Source: Hyalella azteca (taxonomy: Eukaryota > Arthropoda > Malacostraca > Amphipoda > Hyalellidae). From it: 64,000 nucleotides of DNA. Below are positions 30,791-42,390 of this stretch, piece after piece (position 1 is the stretch's first letter; each line of letters starts with the position of its first letter). The notes under the pieces are model-generated. The model saw only the letters and a list, made by a program, of their open reading frames with translations, was not told where the DNA came from and did not search any database. The DNA is taken from contig NW_025937374.1 of the NCBI RefSeq assembly GCF_000764305.2, forward strand, positions 46,525 through 110,524, in the 5' to 3' direction. The translations under genes and the position numbers were made by a program.

Positions 30791-32150
30791 GTTTAAACTA
30801 TCGTCATTCAGGGTAGCGTTTACCGTAAAAAATATCTCCTAAGCTATAAATGACCTATCGTCCTGAAAGATCGTTAATTTAAAGAAAAAAGAATAAAATA
30901 AATCGTGAAATGCATAGGAAACGACCAAAAAGGGGTAGTTAGTGAATCTATCTCTTCCTTCAATTTTTGTGCTACGTACAGTATCGGACAACATAACATT
31001 CGATTTGTAAAGAGAATATTAATTGACTTCAGTAGCCTTTAAATCGATTTTTTTTATTTATTTGTACGACTTTTTCCATTTTCCCATTTGTTCCCCTCTC
31101 CCCTATTTTTTTATCAATATATAATCCAAATCATAAACAAATCAGAAAAACGGGGCTCTCAGAGTCGCTAGATCTTGTCTCTACGAATCAAATGATATGT
31201 CACTCAATTCTTAAGCTTGAAAATCACATGAGATAGATTTTTAAAATGGCGTGTTGTGGAAATTTTAATTGTCCAGGGGAGCCAAATAAGTAAAATTTAT
31301 GGAAAAAAGAAGAGAATGCCCAAAAAATTTCTTGGTACTGTTGCCCAAGCTTTTCCATTGCCAATTACTCGCATTGAGCGTGCCATTGCACGTTTTTAGA
31401 CTTATTCATGTTCAGTTTGACGCGAATAATAAGCTATGAATGTCATTTTTCTAATATATATCTCGATAATATGATCATTTTATGAAAGTTAAAACGGTCT
31501 AACGTAAAAAAAGTATTGCATGTACATTTTTGGTATTAGCTTTGTTGAACGCGCGTTGTTTGTAGCTTTCGAACGAGTGCAAACAATTTGCAATTAACAA
31601 TAATAATTATCTATCAATGATGTTTTTACACTAAAATTTGTATGTAATAATACAGAGAGGTAATTTTATAGAAGGTAAAAACGGCCTTACGCAATAAGTA
31701 TTGCATGTACATACATGGTTGTTGCTTTATAGTACGAGGCTTGTATGTAGTTTTAAAACGATTGCTAACACTTTGCAATTAACGCGAATTATGATCTATA
31801 ATTACAGATTTAATGTAAGATATCTATTAAACGAATAATTTTACAATATTTATTTCCAACGTATTCAAAACGGCATCACGAAAGATCCATGGCGGCTACA
31901 TGCACGCGGTTACCTGCTGAATTGCAGTCGCTTCTATATAATCCTTCCCGCAATATTTTATAATATAATTTTAGACTTTTATTTTCTCATTATCATTGGG
32001 GACCACTTTTGAGTGAATAAATTTCTAATGAAAAATACAGAAATTAGAATATTTTCTTAACATATTCAATTATTCCGAGCTTGCCGTGCATGTCATCAAC
32101 TCAAACGATTTTAACCTGCAATAAATTATTATTACAATCGAATTCTCTCA
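30791..32150 (+). repeat. M block, near duplicate of 5261-6540
   Basis: YCGN ORF at 31245 reads MACCGNFNCPGEPNK. The next frame (about 31316) reads MPKKFLGTVAQAFPLPITRI before a stop. Two tail units and the FKTAS segment follow. Confidence 0.45.
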
Positions 32151-33548
32151 AACATCGATATGGAATTTAAAATGAGAGTAACACGATAGGTATCCAGTTA
32201 AGATGCTGTAATTTCCATTGTTTCCTGTCATTTTCTGACAACACACACAGAGTTTGGTGCAATGAAAACAGTAACCAAGATTAAAGGACATATGCCAGAG
32301 TTCGTATCGGAATCCAATTGATTTTTTTCCAGAAGAAGGAAACCTAGAAGTTGAAAACATAACAACAAGCAGTGAAGAATGAAGCATTATGTAAGTGAAT
32401 TTATTGGAAGATGTAATAACCTGAATAAGGTTATCGGGACCCGATTTTCCTATAGCATATCCTCTAAATCTTGTCACATAAACGAAACTAGAAAATCTCG
32501 ATAGCAAGGGAGACTACTTTCTTTTGAGGGCTGCACGCGTGGCTCAGTCAGGACTCGGGAAGCTGTGGCTGAGCCTGTGCTTCCCATTTGTAATTGTACA
32601 AATAAGCGAGACACGCAGGAAATTCCCTGCAAATGTCCACCAAAAAACAGTTTCAGACGCTCAAGCCTGCTTTACTTATATTAACTGAATATACACATCA
32701 AAAATCCATTAACGTATGTTTAGAAAAAACTCATTTCATTTAAAAAATTAAATTTTTAGATAATTACGACTATTGGATCGTTATGGGAACTCTGGTACAA
32801 TATCAGATCAATTGCTCGAAACATGCGATCTTCATATTATAACGCCCTTTAATTTTCTTTAATCTGATGGTGGCACGGCAATTTCCGTACTTGTGTTGTA
32901 TCGAATTCTTAAAAAATCTAGTACGAGGAAATTACTCTAAAATAACCAGAAAGTGTGCTACATGTTCCGAATGTAAATAATAAAGCTATGTTAATAAGCT
33001 ATGGTGGGTGATGTAGGTTCGCAGTACATTTATAAATCCGAATTTGGTTCTTGGCTTGATACAATAGTCATTGGACCTTCATCGGAGTGGGGAGAATAGT
33101 TCAGTTTGTGCCGAATTTTGCGGAACTATATTAATGTTCAGTTAACAGTTATATTCAACACCTTGTCTGCATTTTTGATAGATATGGCGATTAATAGGAA
33201 TAGTATTAAATTTTGAATCCACTACAAATTAATATGCAAAATTTATTGAAAATTGCGTAGGAAGTTGTCGTTAGGTGGATTTGGTATGTTTACAGCTTTA
33301 CCTGATGATTACGGTATTTCAAAACATTTGTGAAAAAAGTTTCGTAAAAAAAATTTCAGACTCTGAAAATGATTCTTAGCAATATCATAAATGCAACGAA
33401 CTATAAGAGTCTATAACTCATAAGTCATAGCCGTATTTTCTCAATAAAATGTTCAATTAAACTGGAGATTCAGCTGGACTCTACGAGGTTCGGGGTGAAT
33501 GCATGCGCTGTAGTGCGGTGATCATCTTCGGCTGATCAGGCGCGTTGC
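32151..33548 (+). repeat. S, T, P and L blocks
   Basis: S at 32260-32350, T at 32375-32690, P from 33000, L at 33280-33450 with deletions, then the SIG leader. The minus strand is open for 119 codons at 32148-32507 (contains CVCCQKMTG), which is noted because similar minus frames recur over S/T. Confidence 0.45.
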
Positions 33549-33716
33549 ATGCGCATGCCTTCCTCGAGTTGGACGTTGATTGTCTGTTTAGTACTAATTT
33601 CCCTTCAGATGGTACCCTTAAACCTTAGCGATGCCAAACTTCAGTTACCTTGGATAAGAATTGATAAAATTTCGCATGCACCCAAGGAGCGAATCGGCAC
33701 ACCACAGCGAAGGTAG
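33549..33716 (+). CDS. SIG-C, intact copy
   Basis: A 55-codon ORF: MRMPSSSWTLIVCLVLISLQ, MVPLNLSDAKLQLPWIRIDK, ISHAPKERIGTPQRR. The signal peptide is complete. It ends at GCGAAGGTAGTAG, where AAG|GTAGTA would also serve as a donor in phase 2. This is the most complete C-type version in the window. Confidence 0.55.
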   Translation: MRMPSSSWTLIVCLVLISLQMVPLNLSDAKLQLPWIRIDKISHAPKERIGTPQRR

Positions 33717-34634
33717 TAGAGCCCTGCTCTGCTATTCTGTGCAGCCCTCCGCCGAGCCCCGAACTCCCGCCTGGCGATAAACTCGAAGGCGACGATGAAA
33801 CTGTTCAATCGATTGAACTATTCTAACAGTAAATCTACGTGATTTCCAGGATACTAACGCATTCAGGAAGATAAATACAACTAATTGATGAACATTAACG
33901 GTTAGATGAAGATGGCACGCGTTGCTAACTGGCGAAACGCGGCGCCTCTCCGACCTCCAAGTTGTACTCGATCACTGCAAGTTTTGAAGCCATCGGCCTA
34001 CTGCGGTGAGGCAACTGAAGAAAAACTCTGGGACCGTTCTTAATAATTGCCACGAAGAATAAACGGGGAATTATCCGTGATTCAAAAGAATTTTGTAAAA
34101 CTTTTGAAAAATAAGTTGGGCTCATATACAAGCTGGATGTCATTTTCTGACCACACGTACAGAGTTTTATAGCAATGAAAACAGTATCCACGATTAAAAG
34201 ACTTAGGCGAGAGTCTCATATCGGAATCCTATTAAATGTTTTTCGCAAGAAAGAAACATAGAGTTTAAAAACATAGCAATAAGCAGTGATGAATGAAGCA
34301 TACTGCAAGAGAATTTATTAAAAGATGTAATAGCCTGATAATTGTTATCGGAACATATTTTGCACGTTTTGCACAAAACTTCTTTACAATACAGACCATG
34401 GTAGAGCATCTCAGACACTGTAGAGAATCTCAAATACGGTAGAGCTGTACGACCTTCAAGTTGTACTCGATCACAGCAAGTTTTGGAGCCTCCGGCCTAC
34501 AACGATTAGATAATCTTTGAAGATATTTGTAATAATTGAGACGAAGCAATAAAATGTAAAAAAACCTTAGTGGGGAAGAATTTCAAACAATTGTTATAAT
34601 ATTGCTTGGACTCGAACTAGTTCAACAAATTTGA
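33717..34634 (+). repeat. GDD, WRN, S fragment and second WRN
   Basis: GDD and WRN (33912-34040) are followed by S/T sequence (34135-34360) that stops inside ATCGGAACATATTTTGC. About 80 bp of unrelated DNA with a repeated GTAGAG motif leads into a second, A-type WRN tail at 34444. This order shows recombination between cassettes. Confidence 0.45.
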
Positions 34635-34847
34635 ATGAAAAATGAAGCTCATGTCACCAATAACTTTTCCGGATTCAACGGCATGGAACAACATTCATGT
34701 AAGCTGAACAATGGAAATGTAAATCACAAGATCTTCTGTGCAAGGGATTCAGCTACCAATACACAAAACATAAGAAAAAACAATAACATCTTACTGCTTA
34801 TTCAAAATGGCAGAAATTATAACCACTACAATTTCATCCACCCATAA
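34635..34847 (+). CDS. NFS segment fused to X4 middle
   Basis: MKNEAHVTNNFSGFNGMEQH, SCKLNNGNVNHKIFCARDSA and TNTQNIRKNNNILLLIQNGR are complete. Near 34812 the sequence switches to X4 (YNHYNFIHP) and then stops. Downstream X4 sequence (DDEVEVFENQELMETVSTIK) continues in the same frame after the TAA. Confidence 0.4.
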   Translation: MKNEAHVTNNFSGFNGMEQHSCKLNNGNVNHKIFCARDSATNTQNIRKNNNILLLIQNGRNYNHYNFIHP

Positions 34848-36219
34848 CTGGATGATGAAGTTGAAGTTTTTGAAAATCAAGAACTAATGGAAACAGTATC
34901 CACGATTAAAGGACTTAGACGAGAGTCTCGTTTCGGATCCCTATTAAATTTTTTTCACAATAAAAAAACCTAGACGTTGAAAACAAGCAACAAGCTGTGA
35001 AGAATGCATAATTTTTTCAAGTGAATTCATGGAGGATGTCATTGCCTGAAAATTGCAATCGGAACAGATTTTCCTATAGCCTATTCTCTAAATCTTCTCA
35101 CATAAAAAACGAGAGAAGAAAATTCTAGATTGCAAGGGAGACTACTTTCTTGTGAGGGCTGCACGCGTGGCTGTCATGATTCAGGAGGCTGTGGATGAGC
35201 CAGTGCTTCCCATTTGTAATTGTTCAAATAGGCAAGACACTCAGGAAAGTTCCTGTAAATGTCCACAAAAAAAAGTGTCAGACGCTCAAGCGTGTTCTAC
35301 GTATAATAACTAAATGTACACAATACGAACCGTTAACATATTTTTGAAAAAAATCCATTCCCTAAACAGGGAAAATTTTTCGAAAATTGCGACCATTGGA
35401 TCTTTATTAGAACTAGAACGGCATTAGATCAATCGCTCGATACATGTGATCTTCATACTATAATTCCATTTAATTTTGTTCAATCTGAACCGTGGCACGG
35501 CAATGTCCTTACATGTGTTGGGTCGAATTCTAGAAAAATCCAGTATGAGGAAATTACTCTAAATCATCACAAAGTTTGCTCCGTGTTCCAAATGAAGCTA
35601 TGTCAATAAATTATGGTTGGTGATGTAGGTTCGCAGTACATTCATAAATCCCAATTTTTTGTGCATAAGTTCGTTGATTTCCATTCAGTACATTTCCAAA
35701 TTCAGTACAAACTAAGCTATTCCTGATAGTCAATCAGGAATAGCTTAGTTTGTACTGAATTTCTCCTCACAAATTATATGTTCAGTAAAATGTTATATAT
35801 AAAACTTAGGCCGCCACAATGGTCGAAAATACGGTCAAATTTTCTTTTTAAATATTATTATCAGCATACTCCTGTTCTACCATTTTTCAGCCCCTATATG
35901 GGGTTTTATGAAATCAGTCGTTATGAGTCGTACATTAATGTCTTACTTTGGAATGCGTATAAAGTTTTCTGCTGATTATCTGCTAGCATCACGAAATAGA
36001 AGTCACAATCAGTGAAAACTGTACAACTGATGTCATAATTTTAGCCGTCAATATAATGATATTAACGTTTAGAACCTTTATTACTGAATTCAAGGCCACA
36101 TTTCACCATAGAAAAATAAAGAATGTTCTGTTAAGTTGGGGTTGCTGGGCACTACGAAGTTCGGGTTGCATGCATTTGCGGTAGTGCGGTGAAAATCGTC
36201 GGCCGGTCACGAGCGTTTC
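34848..36219 (+). repeat. X4 tail, T, P and GFM blocks
   Basis: X4 tail to 34972, T at 35000-35300, P from 35600, a perfect-looking inverted duplication at 35698-35763, then an abrupt switch to GFM sequence near 35812 and the SIG-B leader. GFM has a TTTTTCAG insertion (35881-35888). Confidence 0.45.
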
Positions 36220-36330
36220 ATGTGCATGTCTTCCTCGAGTTGGACGTTGATTATCTGTCTTGTAATAATGTCCCTGCAGGTGGTCATCTTAAAACTTAGT
36301 GACGCCATTGTTCAAGAAGCTTGTAGATGA
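36220..36330 (+). CDS. SIG-B, copy 2
   Basis: Reads MCMSSSSWTLIICLVIMSLQ VVILKLSDAIVQEACR, identical in protein to the 9463 copy. The cassette is cut 44 bases later by the n at 36374. Confidence 0.45.
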   Translation: MCMSSSSWTLIICLVIMSLQVVILKLSDAIVQEACR

Positions 36331-36373
36331 AGCGATAATGTTCTACATGCACCGGAGGAGCAAATCTATGCAC

Positions 36374-36374
36374 N
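36374..36374. other. Single-n assembly gap
   Basis: SIG-B tail (CAAATCTATGCAC) is joined to M/S junction sequence (TAGCCCGATTGAAAAACTTA). In the paralogous locus these points are about 1.75 kb apart (45376 and 47136). Confidence 0.85.
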
Positions 36375-36708
36375 GTTTGTAGCCCGATTGAAAAACTTAT
36401 GCGAGAGTCACGTATCGGAATCCTATTAAATATTTTCACAATAAAATAACCTAGAAGTTATAAACACAACAACAAGCAGTGAAGAATGCAACATTCTGAT
36501 AGTGAATTTATTGCAAGATGTAATCGCCTGAAATTGTTATCGAAGATGATTTTCTTATAGCTTAGCCTCGAAACCTGCAAACATAAAAAACGAGACAAGA
36601 AAATCAAGGTTGCAAGGGAGACTATTTTATAATGAGGGCTACCCGAGTGGCTCAGTCAGGTCGCAGGAGGCTGTGGATGAGCCAGTGCTTCCCATGTGTA
36701 ATTGTACA
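36375..36708 (+). repeat. S and T blocks, split by insertion
   Basis: T runs to AATTGTACAA and resumes at 37303 with AAGCGAGACACTCAGG, so the intervening 0.6 kb is a later insertion. Confidence 0.55.
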
Positions 36709-37302
36709 ATAAAATAATTTAAAAAACTTTTTAAAAAAACACGTTTTTCTTGTGGACTAAAAAGTAGAAAATAAATTATTGTTCTCCCCAAAAAAACGTG
36801 TTTCGGGCAGATTTATGATTAAAGCGAAAAGCACACAAAACTTAAATTTTGGAAATTTGATGGTGAACGTACAGCCCGACCCACGTTTTTTTGGGGAGAA
36901 GAATAATTCATTTTCTACTTTTTAGTCCACAAGAAAAACGTGTTTTTTTAAAAAGTTTTTTAAAGTATTTTATTTTCTACTTTTTAGTCCAAAAGAAAAA
37001 CGATTAAGACTTGATTAAGTATGACTAGACGTACGTATCGATGATACGCAGCGTCAGCGCCTGCTCGTCTGTAACGTGAGCGCCCGCACGTCATACTATA
37101 TATATACTATATATATACTTTACTCAATTAAACTAATTTCGGTCTCTAATTACTAGTTTTTATGATTGTATCTGAAATTGTTAGGCAAAAATAGCCTGCA
37201 TGCCGAATTTCAGATCTCTAGAACAATCAGAAGTGGACTAATTTTCGTTGTCAATGTTAACAACAAACAAACAAACGCGAAGCTAAGCTAAGAAAAACGT
37301 GT
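36709..37302. mobile_element. Foldback insertion in T block
   Basis: Two long inverted arms (about 36715-36800 and 36880-36975; CTACTTTTTAGTCCACAAG and its complement) form a hairpin. A further 330 bp includes a TATATATACTATA tract and ends with AAGAAAAACGTGTTAAAA, matching the inverted left end. The element is bounded by interrupted T sequence. No ORF. Confidence 0.6.
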
Positions 37303-38634
37303 TAAAAAGCGAGACACTCAGGAAAATTCCTGCAAATGTCCACCAAAAAAATTCAGACGCTCAAACATGTTTTTCTTTTAATACCTGAACATACACATCT
37401 ACACACCTTTAACGTATATATTGAAAAGAAACCTAATTTCATTAAACAGGTTACATTTCCCGAAAATTCCGAGTATTGAATCGTTTTTGGAATCCAATAT
37501 CGTTTGAATGATATTGGATCAATTGCTCGAAACATGAGATCTGCATAGTAGAGTTCCCTTTAATTCTACTCAATCTGAATCGTGACACGGCAATTTCCTT
37601 ACTTGTGATGGATCGAATTTAAAAAAATATATAGTATGAGAACATTACCCTAAAATAACCAGAAAGCTTGTTACGTGTTCCAAATGTTAATAACAGAGCT
37701 ATCTTAATGAATTAATGTTGGCGATATAGGTTCGCACTACATTAATAAATCCCAATTTTTTGTGTCATAAGGTCATTGAATCTTTATCGAAGTATCAGGA
37801 ATAGTTTAGTTAGTGCTAAATTTTGTCTTACCTATTGCATGTTCAGTAAAATGTTATATATTGCATCTTCAACATACCTTTTCATGAAAAAAATTATTAT
37901 TCAAGAATATTTAATTTATGTGCCCCTCCGGGATAAATGTTAAGCGAAGTCGGTCGTGTATAGGATCTTGATGGTGGCTAGACAGTATGTATGTGGACAG
38001 TTTTACGTGATGATTATTTCAAAGCTTTTGAAGAAAAGAATCGTGAAAAATATTTCACAGACTCTGAAAATGGATCTTAACCGTTATCAAAGATGCAACG
38101 AACGATAAGGATCTATATCTCGAAAGTCTTAGCAGCATTTCCCCAATAAATTGTTCAATTGAGATGGAGATGCTCTGAGCTGGGCACTACTAGGTTTAAA
38201 TGAATGAATTTAAATGAATTGAATTATTATATTAATTATATACAATGAATTATTCACTTCGTGTACTGAATCCTTTATGAACCCATATGAATTATTCGAC
38301 TTCTATATAATAATTCAAGCTTACCCTGTTTAGCTATCGTCATTCAGGGGAGCGTCTACTGTAAAAATTATCTCTTAAAATAAATGGCCGATCATCCCGA
38401 AACATCGTTAATTTTTCGAAAAAATTAAAATACAGCGTGAAATGCATAGAAAACGTCAAAAAATGGGTCTTGTGTTAATTTTTCTCTTCCTTCAATTTTC
38501 GCGCTACATCCAGAAACTTATCATTCCAGTTGTAAAGAGAGGATCTATTGACTAATGAAACCTTTTTTATTTTTTTATACGAATTTTGCATTTTCCCCAA
38601 TTGTTCCTCCATTCCCCTTGTTTCTTTTTTAATA
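37303..38634 (+). repeat. T tail, P, L and M left part
   Basis: Closely related to 47470-48000 up to P (37715). L lies at 37980-38160, and SIG to WRN is missing. The M block begins near 38335 and is split by the mariner. Confidence 0.45.
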
Positions 38635-38759
38635 CAGGGTCCGCCATGTTTATTGCAACGCATGTTTATTTGTTAATTCTCAATGATACAAACAGGTGCA
38701 TTGTTTTTGTATTGGATAAGCTAGTAGCCAAGAATTACCTAAACAATTCTCCGACATTT

Positions 38760-39330
38760 TCATTCTATATGACCACCCTTATTTTTAATGACGGCCTTCA
38801 ATCTACGCGGGAAAGCTTCACAGGAGACACGCAGCATTTCTTGAGGGATCAAGTCCCATTCTCGTGTCAATTTATGCCTCAAACTATCCAAAGAATCATG
38901 AGGTGTTCTGCAGACCCTACTCTCTAAAATAGCCCACGCAGAAAAGTCGAAAGGATGCAAATCAGGGCTTCTAGAGGGCCATATTAATTCATTTTTGCCA
39001 ATGAAAGCTGGGATGTGACCCTGAATCCAGTTTTGGGTCATGTTCGAGCCATTTGATGGGGCAGAGTCTTGTTGAAAACAACAGCTTCCAAACACAACAG
39101 GTAACAACACAGCTTCCAAAATGTCCGAAATGTATCGCTGCCTGTTCAATTTCACTCCTGAGGGGACAAAAACGAGTGGGGACCTCCCAGTGGCGGTTAC
39201 CGCGGCCCAAACCATCACGGACATGTGATTTTGACGTCGTGTTGCTGTTCTGGTTGCCACAGATCCATCCCGACTCCAAACTCTATCATTTTGATGGTTA
39301 ACGCTATGTTCAATGTCAAATTTTTTATCA
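38760..39330 (-). pseudogene. Mariner-like transposase, C-terminal part
   Basis: The frame contains FDIEHSVNHQNDRVWSRDGS, MVWAAVTATGRSPLVFVPSG, the second catalytic Asp in FQQDSAPSNG and the third in WPSRSPDLHPFDFSAW. About 39 residues separate these two Asp residues, outside the classical DD34D mariner spacing. At about 39322-39333 an extra base breaks the frame beside the first catalytic Asp (DKKFDIE). Confidence 0.85.
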
Positions 39331-39770
39331 TGTCAACACCAAGTTGGGCAGCGTGCCATCCTCAATGAGATCCAAAATGTGCTGGCATCTTTCGAGCCTC
39401 ATTCGTTCATGCATGACGGTCTGTTAGTTCACGCCTTGTTTGCATCTTGTAAGGGGAGGTTTTGAGGTCATCTGTGAGGACTCTACGCATTGATGTCTGA
39501 CTGACTCTTGCTTCTGCAGCCAATTTTGCAGCTGAGCGACGAGGGTTGCTTCTCAACTTCTCCCTCGTGTTTTTGACCAATGGTTTTGTTCGGACACTTC
39601 GTTTCCTTCCTTGACCAGGTCGATTACATGTTTCACCAGTTTCCTTGAATTTTTTACCATCTTTCACACAGTTTCATAACGAATTTGGAGCTTTTTTGCA
39701 ATGACTGAATTACTCTCGCACTTTTCATGAAGAGTTACAATTGCATTTTTATCTATACTGCCATAAGTAA
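39331..39770 (-). pseudogene. Mariner-like transposase, N-terminal part
   Basis: Helix-turn-helix region: IVTLHEKCESNSVIAKKLQI, then RPGQGRKRSVRTKP and RRSAAKLAAEARVSQTSMRR with VLTDDLKTSPYKMQ. Frameshifts near 39655 and 39407 divide it, and the nested element is inserted at about 39771, near the N-terminus. The element is inactive. Confidence 0.8.
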
Positions 39771-39772
39771 TA

Positions 39773-41080
39773 CAGTGCCGGAAATGGCTATACGACCACC
39801 CAGTTTTCTGCAAATATTTTTTCTTGCACAGAAAAATATTAGATTCTAATTAGACGAGGTTGAAATACGTTTAAAAACGGTTCCAACGCAATGCGAAAAA
39901 TATAATTTTCTCAAAATATATGAGAAGAAATTCTGAAAATTAGAAAAACCTAGGTGGAAATGGTTATAAGACCAGGATAGGTTTTTCTCCATTTAGGTAT
40001 CTTTCTGTAATATTTTCACTTTAAAAAATACAGCAATATAAAGAATATCTTGATTTTCGTCATTCAGGGCCTTTCTGGCGTATTTCTGGTGTAGTTCACT
40101 GTCCTCACTTATATTTTTTCGAAGTAAAAAATATACCAAATGAGACAAGACTCACTGAGGCCGAGAAGGCGCAGATTTTCGGCTTTGTGAAATGCAGTAG
40201 AAGTCAACGGGACATCGCAATGGGAATAAAATGCTCAAAACCCATTGCACAATCATTTTTTGCTAATCTGGACGGCTACGGGTGAAAAAAGCTCACTGGA
40301 CCAACACCGAAATTAACCAACAGCGATCTTATGATACTGTTTTCTGAGGCTTCTTAAACTTGCGCTACCTCTACTTCTCTAAAATTGGCCACTGGAGTTG
40401 ATGTGACAGCACGACGCATCCGTTAGACATTGCATGACTCGAAGAAATTCAAATACATGACGAGGAAAAATGCCCCTGTGCTCCAACAAAAGCATATTAT
40501 CAACCGACAAAAATTTGTTGAAAAATGTTTGCTTATTGGTAAAGGGATGGCACAAGATTATCTTCAGTGATGTAAAAAGTTCAATCTTTATGGTCCAGAT
40601 AGATGGCAATGCTATTGGCACCACTGGACCGTGAGCCTGAATTTTTTCCAAGCTGCAATCTTGTGGTGGTTCGGTCATGGTTGGAGGGCGTTTAGCCGAA
40701 AGTGAAAATAAACTCTAGCTATTTTACATGGGTGAAAAGATTCTGTGGCTACAAGCACACGCTGTTTTACCAACTTCTCCCTTTTGCCGATGAGAATCAT
40801 GAGGGAACAAATGTTTTCCAACAAGACAATGCTTCGATTCACACCTCAAAATCAGCAAACATATGGTTCCTAGAGCAGAATATTACTCTGTTGCCGTGGC
40901 CGGCGCTTAGTCATTTTCATAATTTATTCTCATATATTTTGAGAACATTATTTTTTTCGCATAGCGTTGGAACCGTTTTTAAACGTAGTTTAACCTCGTG
41001 TAATTAGAATCTCATATTTTTCTGTGCAAGAAAAAATATTTGCAGAAAACTGGGTGGTCGTATAGCCATTTCCGGCACTG
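39773..41080 (+). mobile_element. Nested Tc3-like element with long terminal repeats
   Basis: It begins CAGTGCCGGAAATGGCTATA, ends with the complement, and has inverted repeats of about 160 bp (39773-39935 and 40919-41080). A TA duplication lies at 39771-39772 and 41081-41082. At 1308 bp it is shorter than an intact element of this type because the 3' coding part is missing. Confidence 0.92.
40139..40915 (+). pseudogene. Tc3-like transposase remnant
   Basis: The N-terminal frame reads LTEAEKAQIFGFVKCSRSQR DIAMGIKCSKP. A stop follows near 40280. The region of the second catalytic Asp is recognisable in FQQDNASIHTSKSANIWFLE QNITLLPWPALS. The third acidic residue and C-terminus are gone because the right terminal repeat starts immediately. 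Non-functional. Confidence 0.8.
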
Positions 41081-41227
41081 TAGTAAATTTAGACACCTTA
41101 GACTTCTGCAATATAAAATAGATGAATTAATAGATGATATTAAGCTTCGTTATGAAAGAAAAATCTCCTAGAAACCAATTTATTTTTATATAGCAAACAT
41201 CTGTTGCCCTAAATATGGCGGACTCTG

Positions 41228-41555
41228 TATATAGTCCAAATCATGTACAAATTAGATGACTCAGCCTCCAGAGTCGCTAGCTATTGTCTTTACGTAGCAA
41301 ATGATAAGGCACTCAATATAGTAGCTCGAAAATCATATTAGGAGATAAATTTTAAGGTGGCGCATTGTGGAGATTTAAATTGTTCAGGGGGGCCAAATAT
41401 GTAAAATTGATTAAAAACAAAAGAAAAAAATACTCAAAAAATTGTTTGATACTGTAGTCCAAGATTTTCCATTGCCAAATACTCGTATTGGGGATACCAT
41501 CTTACCAATGATGAAACCATATATTGGTTTCGTCGGCTTTTATCGATATTTATAG
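41228..41555 (+). repeat. M block, right part
   Basis: Continuation after the mariner: degraded YCGN ORF (VAHCGDLNCSGGPNM) and AATTGTTTGATACTGTAGTC. The tail units are deleted and IGN follows. Confidence 0.45.
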
Positions 41556-41760
41556 CCTATATTCGTGAATATTCAGCAAGACTGCATGAGTATCTGTAAC
41601 TATTTACGTTATTTTCGTAAAAAATTTAAGCAGTGAAAAGATTCTTTGTTTTTTTATGACAAAATTGGCCTGGTCGGCACGTCAATTTTTAATCTTGGGA
41701 GTGGACTCCAACTTGGAAATTGCAACGATACACCTACGAGGAATTATTTGGCAATTTAGA
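41556..41760 (+). pseudogene. IGN segment, copy 3
   Basis: Acceptor intact, but the frame stops at KFKQ (TGA). NLGSGLQLGNCNDTP is altered in part (SGLQLGN kept). Confidence 0.5.
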
Positions 41761-42101
41761 GGTCTATAATTATTCATTTATCAACTCAGAGAGAAAAACA
41801 CGGCACCGTAATTAACTCCGTATTTTTTAATAATAGTATGTCTTTTACCTCACATTCAACGCCGTCAAAAATATCACTTTCTAGGTATTTGGTTGGATCC
41901 TGTGAATATTTAGCTAAGTTAATGCTAGAGACATTTTTTAAAATTTCTCATAGAAAACGTTTTCATGAGATATACTACTTAATTTAGGCGCGATGAATCA
42001 AAATGGAAATTTATGCAGACAACTTAACTTTATGTAGATAACTTTTATTAAAATTTTACTTAAATGTTAACGGTGCTTATATCCTCGTCAATTTTTTTCA
42101 G

Positions 42102-42180
42102 GTGGGTGACCCAGCATCCTGTAAGAATTTCACGTAAGGGCGTAATTTCATCCTGTAAGAATTTCACGTAAGGGCTTCTT
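42102..42180 (+). pseudogene. X2 with tandemly duplicated donor region
   Basis: After a normal acceptor the 33-bp stretch TCCTGTAAGAATTTCACGTA AGGGC... is present twice, and the GTGAGT donor is lost. Confidence 0.5.
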
Positions 42181-42390
42181 TTAATATATACGGCAATGCG
42201 GGGAGCGTGATTAATATATCTGCATAGGTATTTTACAAAGTTTTATTAATACACCGACAACCGGCTACCGACACGGGGCCAACTGTGCCAACGTTGATGA
42301 CACTGAATTCGCCACTTCTTTAAGGAAATATTTTTTAGTAATTTCATAGTTATTAAAATTTCGTTACATTTCTGTCTAAATGAAACACAG

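Larger units (their letters stand above)
38635..41227 (-). mobile_element. Tc1/mariner element, interrupted by a nested element
   Basis: Ends are CAGGGTCCGCCATGTTTATT and, inverted on the right, CAGAGTCCGCCATATTTAGG, both flanked by TA. Without the nested insertion the element is about 1.28 kb, normal for this superfamily. M-block sequence on either side (TTTTTTAA / TATAGTCCAAATCATGTACA) is continuous with other copies once the element is removed. Confidence 0.9.
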
